The notes beneath the pieces are model-generated. The model did no database searches. It worked only from the letters and a program-made list of their open reading frames with translations, and was not told the DNA's origin. Positions 1-8,467 of a stretch of 64,000 nucleotides of DNA are shown here, in pieces (within the stretch, counting starts at the first letter, position 1; every line of letters begins with the position of its first letter). This DNA comes from Congzhengia minquanensis (GTDB lineage: Bacteria > Bacillota > Clostridia > UBA1381 > UBA9506). The stretch lies in the NCBI RefSeq assembly GCF_014384785.1, contig NZ_JACRSU010000002.1, forward strand, positions 496,001 through 560,000, given 5' to 3'. The position numbers and the translations under genes were made by a program.

Positions 1-306
1 ACTAAGAGCTACACGATATTTCAACATATCCCCAATGGTATTTGGATAAATCACACCTAAATAGTCATCTCTATTATAAACATTTAAGCAATGCAAATTA
101 TAGTCATATTCATCTTCGCATACTTTAATTCCATTTTCAAATTGCCATTCTTTAAATTCATTAAAATCATTTTCTGCTTCTGATATTGAATTAAACTCTC
201 CTAAAAACACAAGTTCACCACTACCACCGCAACATGATTTATCTTCCAATTCTATAAACCCTTTTTTTGTAACTATTCCATAATCACTATAATAATATTT
301 TCCCAT
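1..306 (-). CDS. Hypothetical protein, partial at window edge
   Basis: Reading leftward from ATG at 306-304 the frame stays open to base 1, so at least 102 residues are seen and the C-terminus is missing. A ribosome-binding site (GGGGA) lies 7-10 bases upstream of the ATG. The start reads MGKYYYSDYGIVTKKGF, and the product is acidic and rich in Tyr, Asn and Asp with no signal peptide or membrane segment. It sits just downstream of the recombinase on the same strand. I do not recognise the family. Confidence 0.6.
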   Translation of the reverse strand, partial: MGKYYYSDYGIVTKKGFIELEDKSCCGGSGELVFLGEFNSISEAENDFNEFKEWQFENGIKVCEDEYDYNLHCLNVYNRDDYLGVIYPNTIGDMLKYRVALS

Positions 307-334
307 TTGTAAATCCCCTTTCTACAGTAATCAT

Positions 335-1363
335 TTAATTGCTATACACAGACAAATTTCCAACCGCACTAATAAGATTGTTTTTATTCGTTTTAACATA
401 ATATTTAGCAGTTGTTTCACGACTCGAATGTCTTAGCTGTTTCTGCACCAAGATTAAATCTCCTGTTGACTCATATAACTTTGTTCCGACATAATGTCTC
501 ATCATATGAGGTGTTATTTCTCCGTTAGAATATCGTTTGAAAAAGCTTGTTATTGCTGTCTTTTTCAATCTTACCCCTCTATTAGACAAAAATAAAGCTT
601 CTGATTCTGAATGCTTGTCCAATAAAAATTTTGTTCTTACGATTAAATATTTGTTTAAAGCTTCCGCAGCTTCAGATGATATAAAGACCGATTCATATTC
701 TTGTATATTACCTTTGCCAAGAATATTTATAAAAGGACTTTTAGTTTCGCCCCCTTCATTTAATAATTCTCCCCCGTTCAAAAATACATCTGAAACATCT
801 AAATTAATAAGCTCTTGACATCGAATACCACTTCCGGCTAACAGTTTTACAATAGCAATATTCCGTTCAATATCAAATTCGTTATTGTTTCCCGTTGACA
901 AACGATTTAAAAATGCTTGCTGTTCTTTGTCTGTTTGAACTTTGACTTCACCGCGTTTTTTTTCGGTTTTATATTTTGATTTTGAAACAAATTTTACAAC
1001 ATTTTTTTCAACATTTCCATTTTCCAAAAGATAATTCCAAAATGCATTTAACACTTTTTTCTTAGTACATATTGTTTCAAGTGTGTTGTTTTTACTACCC
1101 TGTAAATATTCAAAATATTGATCTAAATTGCTTACGGTTATTGTCGCAAAATCAGATGCAGTTATACTGAAAATGTCTTTACAGACCATATATTTCCTGT
1201 CTAAAAGCCATTCTAAAAATCCTTTAAGGATACACCAATTATTATTTCTTGTTGCCGTTGATTTATAGCTGTTTATAAAATTTACAATAAACTCTGGCAT
1301 ACCCTGCATTTTATCACGTAATTGTGTAGCTAATTTTGCATAAGTTTCAACCTTATAACACAT
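335..1363 (-). CDS. Tyrosine recombinase / phage integrase
   Basis: This is a lambda-integrase-family site-specific recombinase. The N-terminal ~110 residues look like a SAM-like core-binding domain. The catalytic domain follows, with the first Arg in GSGIRCQELINLDVSD, the HMMRHYVGTKL box (His-x-x-Arg) and a C-terminal RHSSRETTAKYYV segment with the nucleophilic Tyr. At about 342 residues it has the normal length of a XerC/XerD/integrase protein. I start it at ATG 1363, one codon inside an upstream GTG. SPbeta itself integrates with a serine recombinase, so this may be the integrase of this phage or an accessory recombinase. No attachment site could be recognised beside it. Confidence 0.9.
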   Translation of the reverse strand: MCYKVETYAKLATQLRDKMQGMPEFIVNFINSYKSTATRNNNWCILKGFLEWLLDRKYMVCKDIFSITASDFATITVSNLDQYFEYLQGSKNNTLETICTKKKVLNAFWNYLLENGNVEKNVVKFVSKSKYKTEKKRGEVKVQTDKEQQAFLNRLSTGNNNEFDIERNIAIVKLLAGSGIRCQELINLDVSDVFLNGGELLNEGGETKSPFINILGKGNIQEYESVFISSEAAEALNKYLIVRTKFLLDKHSESEALFLSNRGVRLKKTAITSFFKRYSNGEITPHMMRHYVGTKLYESTGDLILVQKQLRHSSRETTAKYYVKTNKNNLISAVGNLSVYSN

Positions 1364-1384
1364 CACGCTTGCCCCCTATATAAA

Positions 1385-1579
1385 TCACCTATATTTTCCC
1401 TCTCTTATATTGCGATCCAATTCTCGCTGTGACATCTCTTTAAATCTAACTTTATTCATATCTTGATTAAACAGCAATGAATTACGGATACATCCAGGTT
1501 CATAAGGTTCTTCCCCTGCCTCTGAAACAAGTTTGTAAATTACATAAATTACACCAATTATTGCCAAAAAACCAGCCAT
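1385..1579 (-). CDS. Small membrane protein, unknown function
   Basis: The start is placed at an ATG preceded by GGGAGGA at ideal distance; the upstream in-frame ATG overlaps that ribosome-binding site. The product is about 64 residues with one N-terminal transmembrane helix (AGFLAIIGVIYVIYKLV) followed by a charged tail. It lies directly upstream of the recombinase on the same strand and may be co-transcribed. Function unknown. Confidence 0.6.
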   Translation of the reverse strand: MAGFLAIIGVIYVIYKLVSEAGEEPYEPGCIRNSLLFNQDMNKVRFKEMSQRELDRNIREGKYR

Positions 1580-1711
1580 AATAATTCCTCCCATAATTAA
1601 AAATTAATGTTTTATTTTGTTAAATTAATTATATTACATTTGAAAAGACATTGCAATATAATTTATACTATATTAAAGTTATACATAAATAGCCTTCTGC
1701 ATTTACATTTA

Positions 1712-2115
1712 TCATTCCTCCCCTCTATTACGCCCTCTTTGGTATAGCAGCATACCGACTACTATACCGTCAGGTGGACTATCATAAATCTTCACTTCAA
1801 ATATATGTCTGCATATAGGTATGGGATATGCAACACCAGCTCCACAATCATGGTAAAAAATCCATTTTTCAGAATGGGATTTAGCCCACTCTCTAAGTTG
1901 TTCAAAACAATCAGCTTGATTCTTGCCTTGTAACTTTCATTCCAAGCATTGCAAATCTCATATGCTTTCTTTTTTGTGCTGACAATATTAGCACTCTGTA
2001 TGCCTTTTATTTCCAATGTACTTAATAGATTGTTGCTGTTAAAGTGCTTAATAACGTAGGCACAATATTTTCCGTTTTTCTATACTGCTACAACGATATA
2101 ACTGTTTTTATCCAT
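1712..2115 (-). pseudogene. Decayed small phage gene (amber stop and frameshift)
   Basis: From ATG at 2115 the frame reads MDKNSYIVVAV, meets TAG, then continues sensibly with KNGKYCAYVIKHFNSNN and IKGIQSANIVSTKKKAYE, a pattern I associate with small Firmicute phage/plasmid proteins of the form 'IIAVxKNGKYYAYV...IKGIxxANI'. After about residue 65 the plausible coding frame changes by one base and runs on as QLREWAKSHSEKWIFYHDC to a stop at 1714-1712. One stop plus one frameshift suggests a decayed gene. A recoded TAG is unlikely because other genes here do not show in-frame TAG. Confidence 0.5.
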
Positions 2116-2225
2116 ATATCAACTCTCCATTTCCTATTTTTTAATTTTGCAAGCGTCAATTGTCCTGATGCTATTTTCATATTGCTTTGAAAAGCTATCC
2201 CACAAAACCATAATTCACTATACAT

Positions 2226-2507
2226 TTATCTGTTGAATACAGCCGTTCCATATTCCTCAAAACTCAACCAAAATGTTGTTGTTTCCTCTCCACATTCGTT
2301 TATAAGCGTAACGGTTTCGTTCTTATTGTCAATATCATCAATAATACATTCTTCCCCATCCATACATACAATTTCACCAAAACCGTAATACAAATCACAA
2401 TAATTGCCTTCTCTACTATTATTGTCAATGCCGCAGCACGACAAATTTTCTCCGTATGTGTTGTATAGCGCTTGAACACTTATACAAACCTTCTCGCCTA
2501 TTTTCAT
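2226..2507 (-). CDS. Hypothetical protein
   Basis: A 93-residue acidic protein starting MKIGEKVCISVQALYNTYG, preceded by a GA-rich ribosome-binding site (GGAGA). It has five Cys, two of them adjacent near residue 24, and an acidic middle (IIDDIDNKNETVTLI). No signal peptide or membrane segment. It is part of a leftward run of small genes (7.6 to 2.2 kb) with short gaps, typical of a phage early/accessory operon. Family not recognised. Confidence 0.6.
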   Translation of the reverse strand: MKIGEKVCISVQALYNTYGENLSCCGIDNNSREGNYCDLYYGFGEIVCMDGEECIIDDIDNKNETVTLINECGEETTTFWLSFEEYGTAVFNR

Positions 2508-2523
2508 TGTTTCCGTCTCCTCT

Positions 2524-2946
2524 CTATTCGCTTACCTCTACAGGCTCAATAACTATATTAAACCATCTATTGCTGTCCTCGTTGCCATTGTAATATAATG
2601 AATAACCCACTTTTGCCCCTTCGGAACGCTCGTCAAATCTGTCAACAATTTCATATCCGTCTACGGAATATAACTCTACTTGCCCTCTTGCGGCCTCTCT
2701 TACCTTGTCCCATGTATTTTCATTAAACCCATTTAATATATGTAAAAAAGCCTTTTCAGCATTTGTATATCTTCTACTTATTGTTTCATTAGAATTACGT
2801 TTCTTTCCGCTGACAGTAAAAGGTTTATAAATTGATTCCTCTTTTCTAAAAATCAACTCCCAATCTTTATGCCTAAAGGTGATAATTGTTCCCTCTTCCC
2901 ATGATTTGCAATTTTTTAACATTTCTATAATAAAAGACTTATTCAT
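2524..2946 (-). CDS. Hypothetical protein
   Basis: The start is placed at the ATG of MNKSFIIEMLKNCKSW because a GGGG-containing ribosome-binding site lies just upstream. The longer frame from 2973 would translate that site. The product is about 140 residues, soluble, with mixed charge. It lies 31 bases from the methyltransferase start-side gene on the same strand, so co-transcription is likely. I do not recognise a family. Confidence 0.6.
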   Translation of the reverse strand: MNKSFIIEMLKNCKSWEEGTIITFRHKDWELIFRKEESIYKPFTVSGKKRNSNETISRRYTNAEKAFLHILNGFNENTWDKVREAARGQVELYSVDGYEIVDRFDERSEGAKVGYSLYYNGNEDSNRWFNIVIEPVEVSE

Positions 2947-2977
2947 AATAAAAACCCCTTTTCTTAAAATCAACCTT

Positions 2978-4621
2978 TTATTCTGTTGTTTGCAAATCGC
3001 TTTCTAACATCAAAACAGAGTTTCCATCAAACAAATAATATTGTTGATTCTGAATTACTTTGTTATATTCCGATTCGCTTCCATCAAACTCTTTTACTAC
3101 CACCTTTTCCTCTACTGTCATGTCTTTATACTGTTTTTTGCCATATGTAGGAGGCAGCCACCCCTTTTTTTGACTTCCGAAAACATTAAATTTCTTTAAT
3201 AAATCGTCATTGCTAAAAGTAATATGGCAAGTCCCCTTTTTGTAAAAAGTAACCGTAAAATACTTTAATTGAATTCCTTTTGTTTCTCCGCATTCTTCCG
3301 CAAACTGTAAAGCCCCTTTCAAATCAACCGCGTCCGTTAATACTCCATCAAGATAGTTAAAACACTTCTCAATTTCTTGTAATTCCTCTATAACCTTATA
3401 ATTTGTCGGTCTAAATCCGCCCCAATATCCATTTAATGGTATAATAACTTTCTTGTTGATTATATACGCCTTGTTTGTTTTCCAGCCATTATAATATTGA
3501 ATATTTTTACTACATTCGTTTGAATAACTATGCTCATAGCTCAATTTTTCAAATAGTTTTACAATAACCTCTTCAATGCCTTTGACAATTCTGTTATTCA
3601 TATCTATTTTAACTTCATAGATATTGTAAAGCGAGAAATCATAATCTTTTAATTCCTCAACTTTGTTGTAATAATCGTCCCGTAAATTTTTGGTAAGTTG
3701 TCCGATAAACTTTGGATTATTAAATAATGCTTTCCAATACTTGCCGCGCACTTCTCGGATAAACGAGTTTATATTCAATGTGTTATACTGTCCGTCCCAG
3801 TTATTACTTAAATTCAGCCTTAAAATGCAACCTCCTGTCTGTTTTGTTTCTCCTGTTTCCTCGTCCTTCTTAAATTCTGCCATAATATAAGGCTTCATCG
3901 CATAAAACTCTTTTATTAGTTTGATTCCGGCTTCTACTTCCATTTGATACTGTTTGACAATAGCCGCCAAAAAGTCATTTTCGACAAGCTGATTGTTTTC
4001 CTCTGTATATTCAACTTCTTTTTGTTCCTGCTCCTTCTGTAAAGTATCAAATATAAATGACTGTCTCTTGACTTCCGGTAATTTAACTTTAATTAGTGCC
4101 GTTTCGACTGGCGTTTTCTGCTCTGCGCCTATAAATGCGTTTGATATATATTCAATCTCTGCGCCGTATTCCGTCAAAAGTCTTGAAAGAATTATTCTGT
4201 CGTTGTTGCACTGATTTTTTAATGTTTCCGCATTGAGTAAACATATCACCGCGCCACCGTTACGCTTCTGCATTTTTAACGCCCTGAGAAGATGTTTAGC
4301 ACCGTTACTAAATGGAGGATTCATAATAATTAAGTCGTATTCCTTCATAGTCTCATACGTCAAAAAATCATTATGTACTACTCTATAATTTTTCCCTTTG
4401 AGTATGTGTTGTAAATTTTTATCAAGTTCTACGCAGTCAATATCAAAAGTAATTTTATTATAATATGTACTAAACAACCCCTCTTTTTTCTTGATACTAT
4501 CAACTATATTTCCTTTCCCCGCTGACGGCTCAAGAATTGTTTTAATCATTTTTAAATTCACACCAGAGAGCATCTTATTGATTAAATGCTCCGGTGTTGG
4601 GTAAAAATCTTTATTAAACAT
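2978..4621 (-). CDS. Adenine-specific DNA methyltransferase with DUF4942-like C-terminus
   Basis: Class I SAM-dependent N6-adenine methyltransferase of 547 residues. The N-terminus has DFYPTPEHLINKML, then the SAM-binding motif ILEPSAGKGNIVDSI (about residues 29-43) and the catalytic motif NPPF (about residue 101) after YDLIIM. The long C-terminal half resembles the DUF4942 domain that follows such methyltransferases in phages and plasmids. It probably modifies phage DNA as protection against host restriction, since no cognate nuclease gene lies next to it. It is the largest gene of the leftward operon. Confidence 0.85.
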   Translation of the reverse strand: MFNKDFYPTPEHLINKMLSGVNLKMIKTILEPSAGKGNIVDSIKKKEGLFSTYYNKITFDIDCVELDKNLQHILKGKNYRVVHNDFLTYETMKEYDLIIMNPPFSNGAKHLLRALKMQKRNGGAVICLLNAETLKNQCNNDRIILSRLLTEYGAEIEYISNAFIGAEQKTPVETALIKVKLPEVKRQSFIFDTLQKEQEQKEVEYTEENNQLVENDFLAAIVKQYQMEVEAGIKLIKEFYAMKPYIMAEFKKDEETGETKQTGGCILRLNLSNNWDGQYNTLNINSFIREVRGKYWKALFNNPKFIGQLTKNLRDDYYNKVEELKDYDFSLYNIYEVKIDMNNRIVKGIEEVIVKLFEKLSYEHSYSNECSKNIQYYNGWKTNKAYIINKKVIIPLNGYWGGFRPTNYKVIEELQEIEKCFNYLDGVLTDAVDLKGALQFAEECGETKGIQLKYFTVTFYKKGTCHITFSNDDLLKKFNVFGSQKKGWLPPTYGKKQYKDMTVEEKVVVKEFDGSESEYNKVIQNQQYYLFDGNSVLMLESDLQTTE

Positions 4622-4756
4622 TGTTTATTGCCTTTCTTTAAAATCGTTTCATTATGTGTTAATAATAATGCCACTTTAAATTGCTTTCAGCTTCCGTTGT
4701 TATGGTGTTATCATTTTTTTATTATGTTCATAACAATGTATTTTCACGTGTTATTA

Positions 4757-5155
4757 TTAGCTCCACACTAAGACATGACAGTTTGACCGTTTCAGTATTC
4801 TTTCTAAATTATTCAAGTTTTCAACGCTTGTCGTTTTATTGAATAATTCCGCCGCATTCTGCACTTTTTCCAAATTTCCGTTTGAACCGTCAAAAATATA
4901 ATTACAACAAAAATTATATAAATGTTCCTTTTCTGATGGTCTAAAGAGTTCTAAGGGGGATATTTGTAAACATACTGCGTCTGGGAATTCTTCTACATAG
5001 GCTTTTATAAGCTTTCTGTTACTATTGTTTAAATCGTCGTTTGCTTCGTGCATACCGTTTAAATAATGCCTTGCCCATGCCTGTTTATGTTGTTTTAATG
5101 CCTCTGAGTATTTGCAGTCTTGTTTTATGGTTTCTTTTAAATCAACATCAATCAT
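4757..5155 (-). CDS. Hypothetical protein
   Basis: A 132-residue soluble protein, probably helical, starting MIDVDLKETIKQDCKYSEALKQ with a strong GGAGGA ribosome-binding site just upstream. It lies in the leftward operon, 12 bases after the stop of the next upstream gene. No recognised motif. The gap to the methyltransferase (4622-4756) is AT-rich with no gene. Confidence 0.6.
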   Translation of the reverse strand: MIDVDLKETIKQDCKYSEALKQHKQAWARHYLNGMHEANDDLNNSNRKLIKAYVEEFPDAVCLQISPLELFRPSEKEHLYNFCCNYIFDGSNGNLEKVQNAAELFNKTTSVENLNNLERILKRSNCHVLVWS

Positions 5156-5167
5156 TTTCCATTCCTC

Positions 5168-5431
5168 CTATACTATTGAATAATAAAAAACATCAAGTAT
5201 TTCACATCTGTCCTTGCCTTGTACCTTATCCCAATTTTCCGCTATATAGTCTGCAAGTTCTCCAAGTGGTGTTCTGTTGCTATCCTTCAAATAAAGGCTA
5301 AAGACAAAAGCAACATATTTTAACAATCTTTCCTCCGGCACTTCGTTGTATATGCCTGTGTGGAATATATAAGCCTCTGCACCGCTTTCAAACTCATATT
5401 TATTTCCGTTGTATTCTGTATAAAATTTCAT
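5168..5431 (-). CDS. Hypothetical protein
   Basis: An 87-residue acidic protein (MKFYTEYNGNKYEFESGAEA...), with a ribosome-binding site (AAGGAGA) and 12 bases from the following gene. Short phage proteins starting in this 'MKFxTEYxGxxYxFxSGxEAxxF' style recur in Firmicute phages. No biochemical function can be assigned. Confidence 0.6.
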   Translation of the reverse strand: MKFYTEYNGNKYEFESGAEAYIFHTGIYNEVPEERLLKYVAFVFSLYLKDSNRTPLGELADYIAENWDKVQGKDRCEILDVFYYSIV

Positions 5432-5562
5432 AACATCAAATCTCCTTATAAGTTATTTAAGATAATATTAAACTGACTTTTGTAAAATTGTTTTTCTTTC
5501 CTTGCGGAAGTTCTGACAAACATTTTGTTTTGTAGTCCTCTAATCTGTCTGTGGTGCTTCTG

Positions 5563-5775
5563 TCACACATATAAAATCTTTTTTTCGTTTGTATGCTGAT
5601 TATTCCATTCAAGGGCTATTTTCTCCGCTTCTGCTCTGCTTTCGCATAAATGGCATATATCGGCGCTGTACCTGTCTATAAAGTTTTTTAGGTTCTCCCC
5701 TGTTCTGATTGTTTCCGCTATTGCGTAACGTTTGCCGTCCCGCTCACAATCAAATACAACATAAATATTTTTCAT
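5563..5775 (-). CDS. Hypothetical protein
   Basis: A 70-residue soluble protein (MKNIYVVFDCERDGKRYAI...) preceded by AGGAGG. The pattern of alternating hydrophobics followed by LCESRAEAEKIALEWN suggests a small alpha/beta fold. It belongs to the leftward operon. No recognised family. Confidence 0.6.
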   Translation of the reverse strand: MKNIYVVFDCERDGKRYAIAETIRTGENLKNFIDRYSADICHLCESRAEAEKIALEWNNQHTNEKKILYV

Positions 5776-5787
5776 TTTTAAATCCTC

Positions 5788-6057
5788 CTATTTTATAAAC
5801 CTATCCCCATAAAGTAAACGTCCATTTGATACATAGTTATTATTGTAGTATTCCATAGTTTCAGGGTTCCCGTCCGCTAAATCGTTTTTTAATTGATAGT
5901 TGTATGTAGTACAATAACTTTCAGGAAAACGGAAAAAATCAATATATAAAGCTATAAATGCGGTTATTATTGCACTTATTGCAAGTAATTTTATGAGTCG
6001 GTGCAAATTGATTTTATAACGATGTTGCCGGGTTTTTATATGTAATATAGCTGTCAT
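5788..6057 (-). CDS. Single-pass membrane protein, unknown
   Basis: An 89-residue protein with a basic N-terminus and one hydrophobic helix around residues 24-43 (LLAISAIITAFIALYIDFF), followed by a polar tail. Topology suggests a membrane-anchored protein with the C-terminus outside. It sits 12 bases before the next gene in the leftward operon. Function unknown. Confidence 0.55.
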   Translation of the reverse strand: MTAILHIKTRQHRYKINLHRLIKLLAISAIITAFIALYIDFFRFPESYCTTYNYQLKNDLADGNPETMEYYNNNYVSNGRLLYGDRFIK

Positions 6058-6075
6058 TTTTCTTCCCTCAATTCT

Positions 6076-6438
6076 TTAATTGACAGACGTTGGTAATTTG
6101 CACAAACAATTATCTAACGCTTCCCATAAGTCATGTATAGCCTCTTCACAAGTTTCCATATCTTCATACACATCTTTCATATCATATGGTGCACCGTTTC
6201 TTCCATGCCCTGTATCATCAAGCCAAAGATATGTTTCCACTGATACATCAAAATCATTATATACTGAATATAGATTATGTAAAAAGTATCCTACATCGTT
6301 TTCCGTATCAACTTGTATATGAAAATCTTGTCCAGCAGGTGACCACCAACCAAAATCATAAACGTTTCCGTCCTCTTGTGTAACTGTCCAGCCTGATTTT
6401 TTCGCCTCTGTTAATAGTTTTTTTAATTCCTTATTCAT
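6076..6438 (-). CDS. Acidic hypothetical protein
   Basis: A 120-residue, strongly acidic protein (MNKELKKLLTEAKKSGWTV..., with WLDDTGHGRNGAPYDMKDVYED). It starts at ATG after a GGAGA ribosome-binding site. Small, highly acidic early phage proteins sometimes mimic DNA and inhibit host enzymes, but nothing specific supports that here. Family not recognised. Confidence 0.6.
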   Translation of the reverse strand: MNKELKKLLTEAKKSGWTVTQEDGNVYDFGWWSPAGQDFHIQVDTENDVGYFLHNLYSVYNDFDVSVETYLWLDDTGHGRNGAPYDMKDVYEDMETCEEAIHDLWEALDNCLCKLPTSVN

Positions 6439-6455
6439 TGTAAATTCTCCTTTAT

Positions 6456-6575
6456 TTAAAAGGAATAATCATTTTTAAAATTGATGTTGTTTTCCTTGCA
6501 CCATTTAATGATATAATCCTTTACGCAACCTTTCACCCATTCAAAAGTAAAGATATAGTTTTTAATAGTTTTCAT
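6456..6575 (-). CDS. Small 39-residue protein
   Basis: From ATG at 6575 the frame reads MKTIKNYIFTFEWVKGCVKD and ends at TAA 6458-6456. Its start overlaps the last 14 bases of the upstream gene, so translation would be coupled. The upstream site is weak (AAAGAAA). Amphipathic-helix composition. It could be chance, but the overlap and the good spacing to the next gene favour a real small gene. Confidence 0.4.
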   Translation of the reverse strand: MKTIKNYIFTFEWVKGCVKDYIIKWCKENNINFKNDYSF

Positions 6576-7299
6576 TTTCTTTTTGCTCCTTGTAATATTG
6601 TTTTCTTGCATCTAAATATGCTTGTTTTTGTGTATCATTGAAATTTAATTCATCAAAATATGCTTGCAAGTCATCATCATGATACTGGATATTGTAAAAA
6701 GCTGATAATGTGTCATAGTCTGCTTGCCAATTTGTGCCGTATTCGTGATTATACATTTCATATAAAAAAGCATTTTTTAAATATTCATAACTTGTAGCAG
6801 CCTTTTCTTTTTGCTCCTGCAACTTTTGATATAGTTCTTTATGATGTTTGACAAATTCCGCATCGTACATATAAGCAAATGCAACAGGATTATAAATCAT
6901 TCCTTTTACTTCTTCTTCAAAATTCGGGTGTTTTTTAGGATTGCCAAAGATTGAAATATAATCAACCTGCATTCCATAATAATTATTTAAATAATATCTT
7001 TTGCGGTCGTATTCGGTGTATTCTGTTATCGGTGCTGTGATTTCTGCTTCAGTAAAAAGAATATTGTTCATTTTCTTAATGTAAAATGCTTTTAACTCGT
7101 CTTTTGTCTTTCCCTTATGGTGTAGTTCAAAATCATCAGCAAAATAGATATGATGATTGTTTTTGAAAACTAAACAACTATAACCGAAATATTCGTCAAA
7201 ATCCACAAAATATATATTGTGTTCTTTTATCTCCATTTCTTCAATAAACATAGTTTTTGCTTCTTCCTCTATAAGATTTCTGATTTCATCAATCGTCAT
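6562..7299 (-). CDS. Hypothetical protein, 245 residues
   Basis: A soluble acidic protein beginning MTIDEIRNLIEEEAKTMFIEE with a GGAGA ribosome-binding site. The first half has alternating beta-like segments with many aromatics (NIYFVDFDEYFGYSCLVF). The second half looks helical, with a charged C-terminus ending KEQKENENY. Such proteins are common in gut phages and plasmids without known role. Confidence 0.6.
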   Translation of the reverse strand: MTIDEIRNLIEEEAKTMFIEEMEIKEHNIYFVDFDEYFGYSCLVFKNNHHIYFADDFELHHKGKTKDELKAFYIKKMNNILFTEAEITAPITEYTEYDRKRYYLNNYYGMQVDYISIFGNPKKHPNFEEEVKGMIYNPVAFAYMYDAEFVKHHKELYQKLQEQKEKAATSYEYLKNAFLYEMYNHEYGTNWQADYDTLSAFYNIQYHDDDLQAYFDELNFNDTQKQAYLDARKQYYKEQKENENY

Positions 7300-7361
7300 T
7301 TTTAAATTCTCCTTTGCTTTTTTTGGTCTTTCGGAGCTTGTAACCGCTTCATTCTGCTATA

Positions 7362-7559
7362 TTAATCTTCCATATTAAATTCATCTTTTAACAATTTCTT
7401 GAACTCTGGGTCTAGTTCTAAATATCTTTTTAAAAATTCATGTTCTGAACATGGAGCTAATTCTGCATGTACAGTCTCCCTTATTTCGTCATCCATATAT
7501 GACACAATTGCGTCCCAGTTAATAAATTCTTTTTTGTTTGTGTTTACATTTGTTTTCAT
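7362..7559 (-). CDS. Small hypothetical protein, first gene of leftward operon
   Basis: A 65-residue acidic protein (MKTNVNTNKKEFINWDAIV...), with an AGGAGA ribosome-binding site 7 bases upstream. It is the promoter-proximal gene of the leftward operon starting near 7625. Composition suggests a small helical protein. No family recognised. Confidence 0.55.
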   Translation of the reverse strand: MKTNVNTNKKEFINWDAIVSYMDDEIRETVHAELAPCSEHEFLKRYLELDPEFKKLLKDEFNMED

Positions 7560-7629
7560 TTTGATTTCTCCTTTAATTAATTAAATTTTTATTTGTTTTA
7601 TAATTGTTTTTCTTTATCTTTCTAAAGAT

Positions 7630-7681
7630 ATTGTATCATATTTTCTTTACTTTGTCAACAATTTTCTTTAATAAAGTAAAG
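7630..7681 (-). promoter_or_regulatory. Leftward early promoter with operator half-sites
   Basis: On the minus strand TTGACA (7658-7653) is followed 17 bases later by TACAAT (7635-7630), a near-consensus sigma-A promoter aimed at the leftward operon. CTTTACTTT at 7645-7653 lies in the spacer and its inverted copy AAAGTAAAG is at 7673-7681, an arrangement expected for a repressor operator. The neighbouring regulator gene at 7761 is the obvious candidate to bind it. Confidence 0.65.
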
Positions 7682-7699
7682 ATTTTTTTAGTTTTATTC

Positions 7700-7728
7700 T
7701 TGACTTTTTCGTCTGCTTTTGGTACAAT
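7700..7728 (+). promoter_or_regulatory. Rightward promoter of the XRE regulator
   Basis: TTGACT at 7700-7705 and TACAAT at 7723-7728 are separated by exactly 17 bases and point at the regulator gene starting at 7761. With the leftward promoter at 7658-7630 this makes a divergent switch region. Confidence 0.65.
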
Positions 7729-7760
7729 ATCATTATATTTTTTAGAAAGAAGGTTTTAAA

Positions 7761-7967
7761 ATGATAAAATATTATAAACTTTTGGATATGCTTAACCGCC
7801 TTGAAATGTCAAAAGAAGATTTGCGGCTTAAAATCGGCGTATCATCGGCAACTATGGCGAAAATATCAAAACATCAATATATATCACTTGAAGTTATAGA
7901 TAAAATATGCCGCTTATTACATTGTCAACCCGGAGACATCATGGAATATATACCGGATAAAGATTGA
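7761..7967 (+). CDS. Cro/C1-type helix-turn-helix regulator
   Basis: A 68-residue XRE-family DNA-binding protein of the short YozG/Cro type. The helix-turn-helix covers roughly residues 16-40 (LRLKIGVSSATMAKISKHQ) and the C-terminus has the typical LLHCQPGDIMEYI ending. It is divergent from the leftward operon, with the shared switch region between, so it probably represses or tunes that operon and perhaps itself. Start at ATG with AGAAAGAAGG upstream. Confidence 0.85.
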   Translation: MIKYYKLLDMLNRLEMSKEDLRLKIGVSSATMAKISKHQYISLEVIDKICRLLHCQPGDIMEYIPDKD

Positions 7968-8005
7968 TTATTTTTTATTCTTTTCTTTATGTATTTATTA
8001 TAACA

Positions 8006-8147
8006 CAGTATTACGTATTTGTCAACAGTATTACGGTATTTTTTATATAAAATATATACAATTATGCTACAGTATTACGCATTGTATTTATGCATATTGC
8101 CATACAATTTTAAAGTTGTTGACAACACCAGTATTACGTGTTATAAT
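8006..8147 (+). promoter_or_regulatory. Promoter with four CAGTATTACG operator repeats
   Basis: Four exact copies of CAGTATTACG lie in the same orientation at 8006-8015, 8026-8035, 8070-8079 and 8129-8138. A consensus promoter, TTGACA (8119-8124) and TATAAT (8142-8147) with a 17-base spacer, contains the last copy inside its spacer. This is the geometry of a repressed promoter with upstream operator arrays. The downstream small DNA-binding protein is the likely binder (autoregulation). Confidence 0.7.
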
Positions 8148-8183
8148 AGGCAGTAATATAATTTAATTTAGAGGAGTTAGATA

Positions 8184-8375
8184 ATGGCATACAGCGAAAA
8201 ACAAAGAGAATACAATAAAAAATACGACGCTAAAACATATAAAATGCAATCAATAAAAATGAAAAAAGAAAATGTAGCTGCACTAGATAGATATATTAAA
8301 GTAAATAATATTACTAGTAAAAATCGTTTTATAATTGACCTGATTAATGCTGCTATCGGATACAATGACAAGTAA
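8184..8375 (+). CDS. Small ribbon-helix-helix-like DNA-binding protein
   Basis: A 63-residue very basic protein starting MAYSEKQREYNKKYDAKTYK, preceded by GAGGAG. The pattern YKMQSIKMKKENVAALDRYI...SKNRFIIDLINAAIG fits an Arc/CopG-like fold: a beta strand that contacts DNA and two helices. It is monocistronic behind a promoter with four 10-base direct repeats, which suggests autoregulation or a plasmid-partition-like or immunity role. Confidence 0.65.
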   Translation: MAYSEKQREYNKKYDAKTYKMQSIKMKKENVAALDRYIKVNNITSKNRFIIDLINAAIGYNDK

Positions 8376-8467
8376 TCAAGTAATAAATACAAACAAAAAA
8401 ACGATGTATTGCCTATAATTAGACTTTACATCGTTTTGATTTATAGTGTTATTTAGTTTGATTTAAT

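Noticed and set aside
1712-2115. Recoded TAG (alternative genetic code)
   Set aside because: Only one gene shows in-frame TAG and it also has a frameshift; long genes (tape measure, polymerase) have none.
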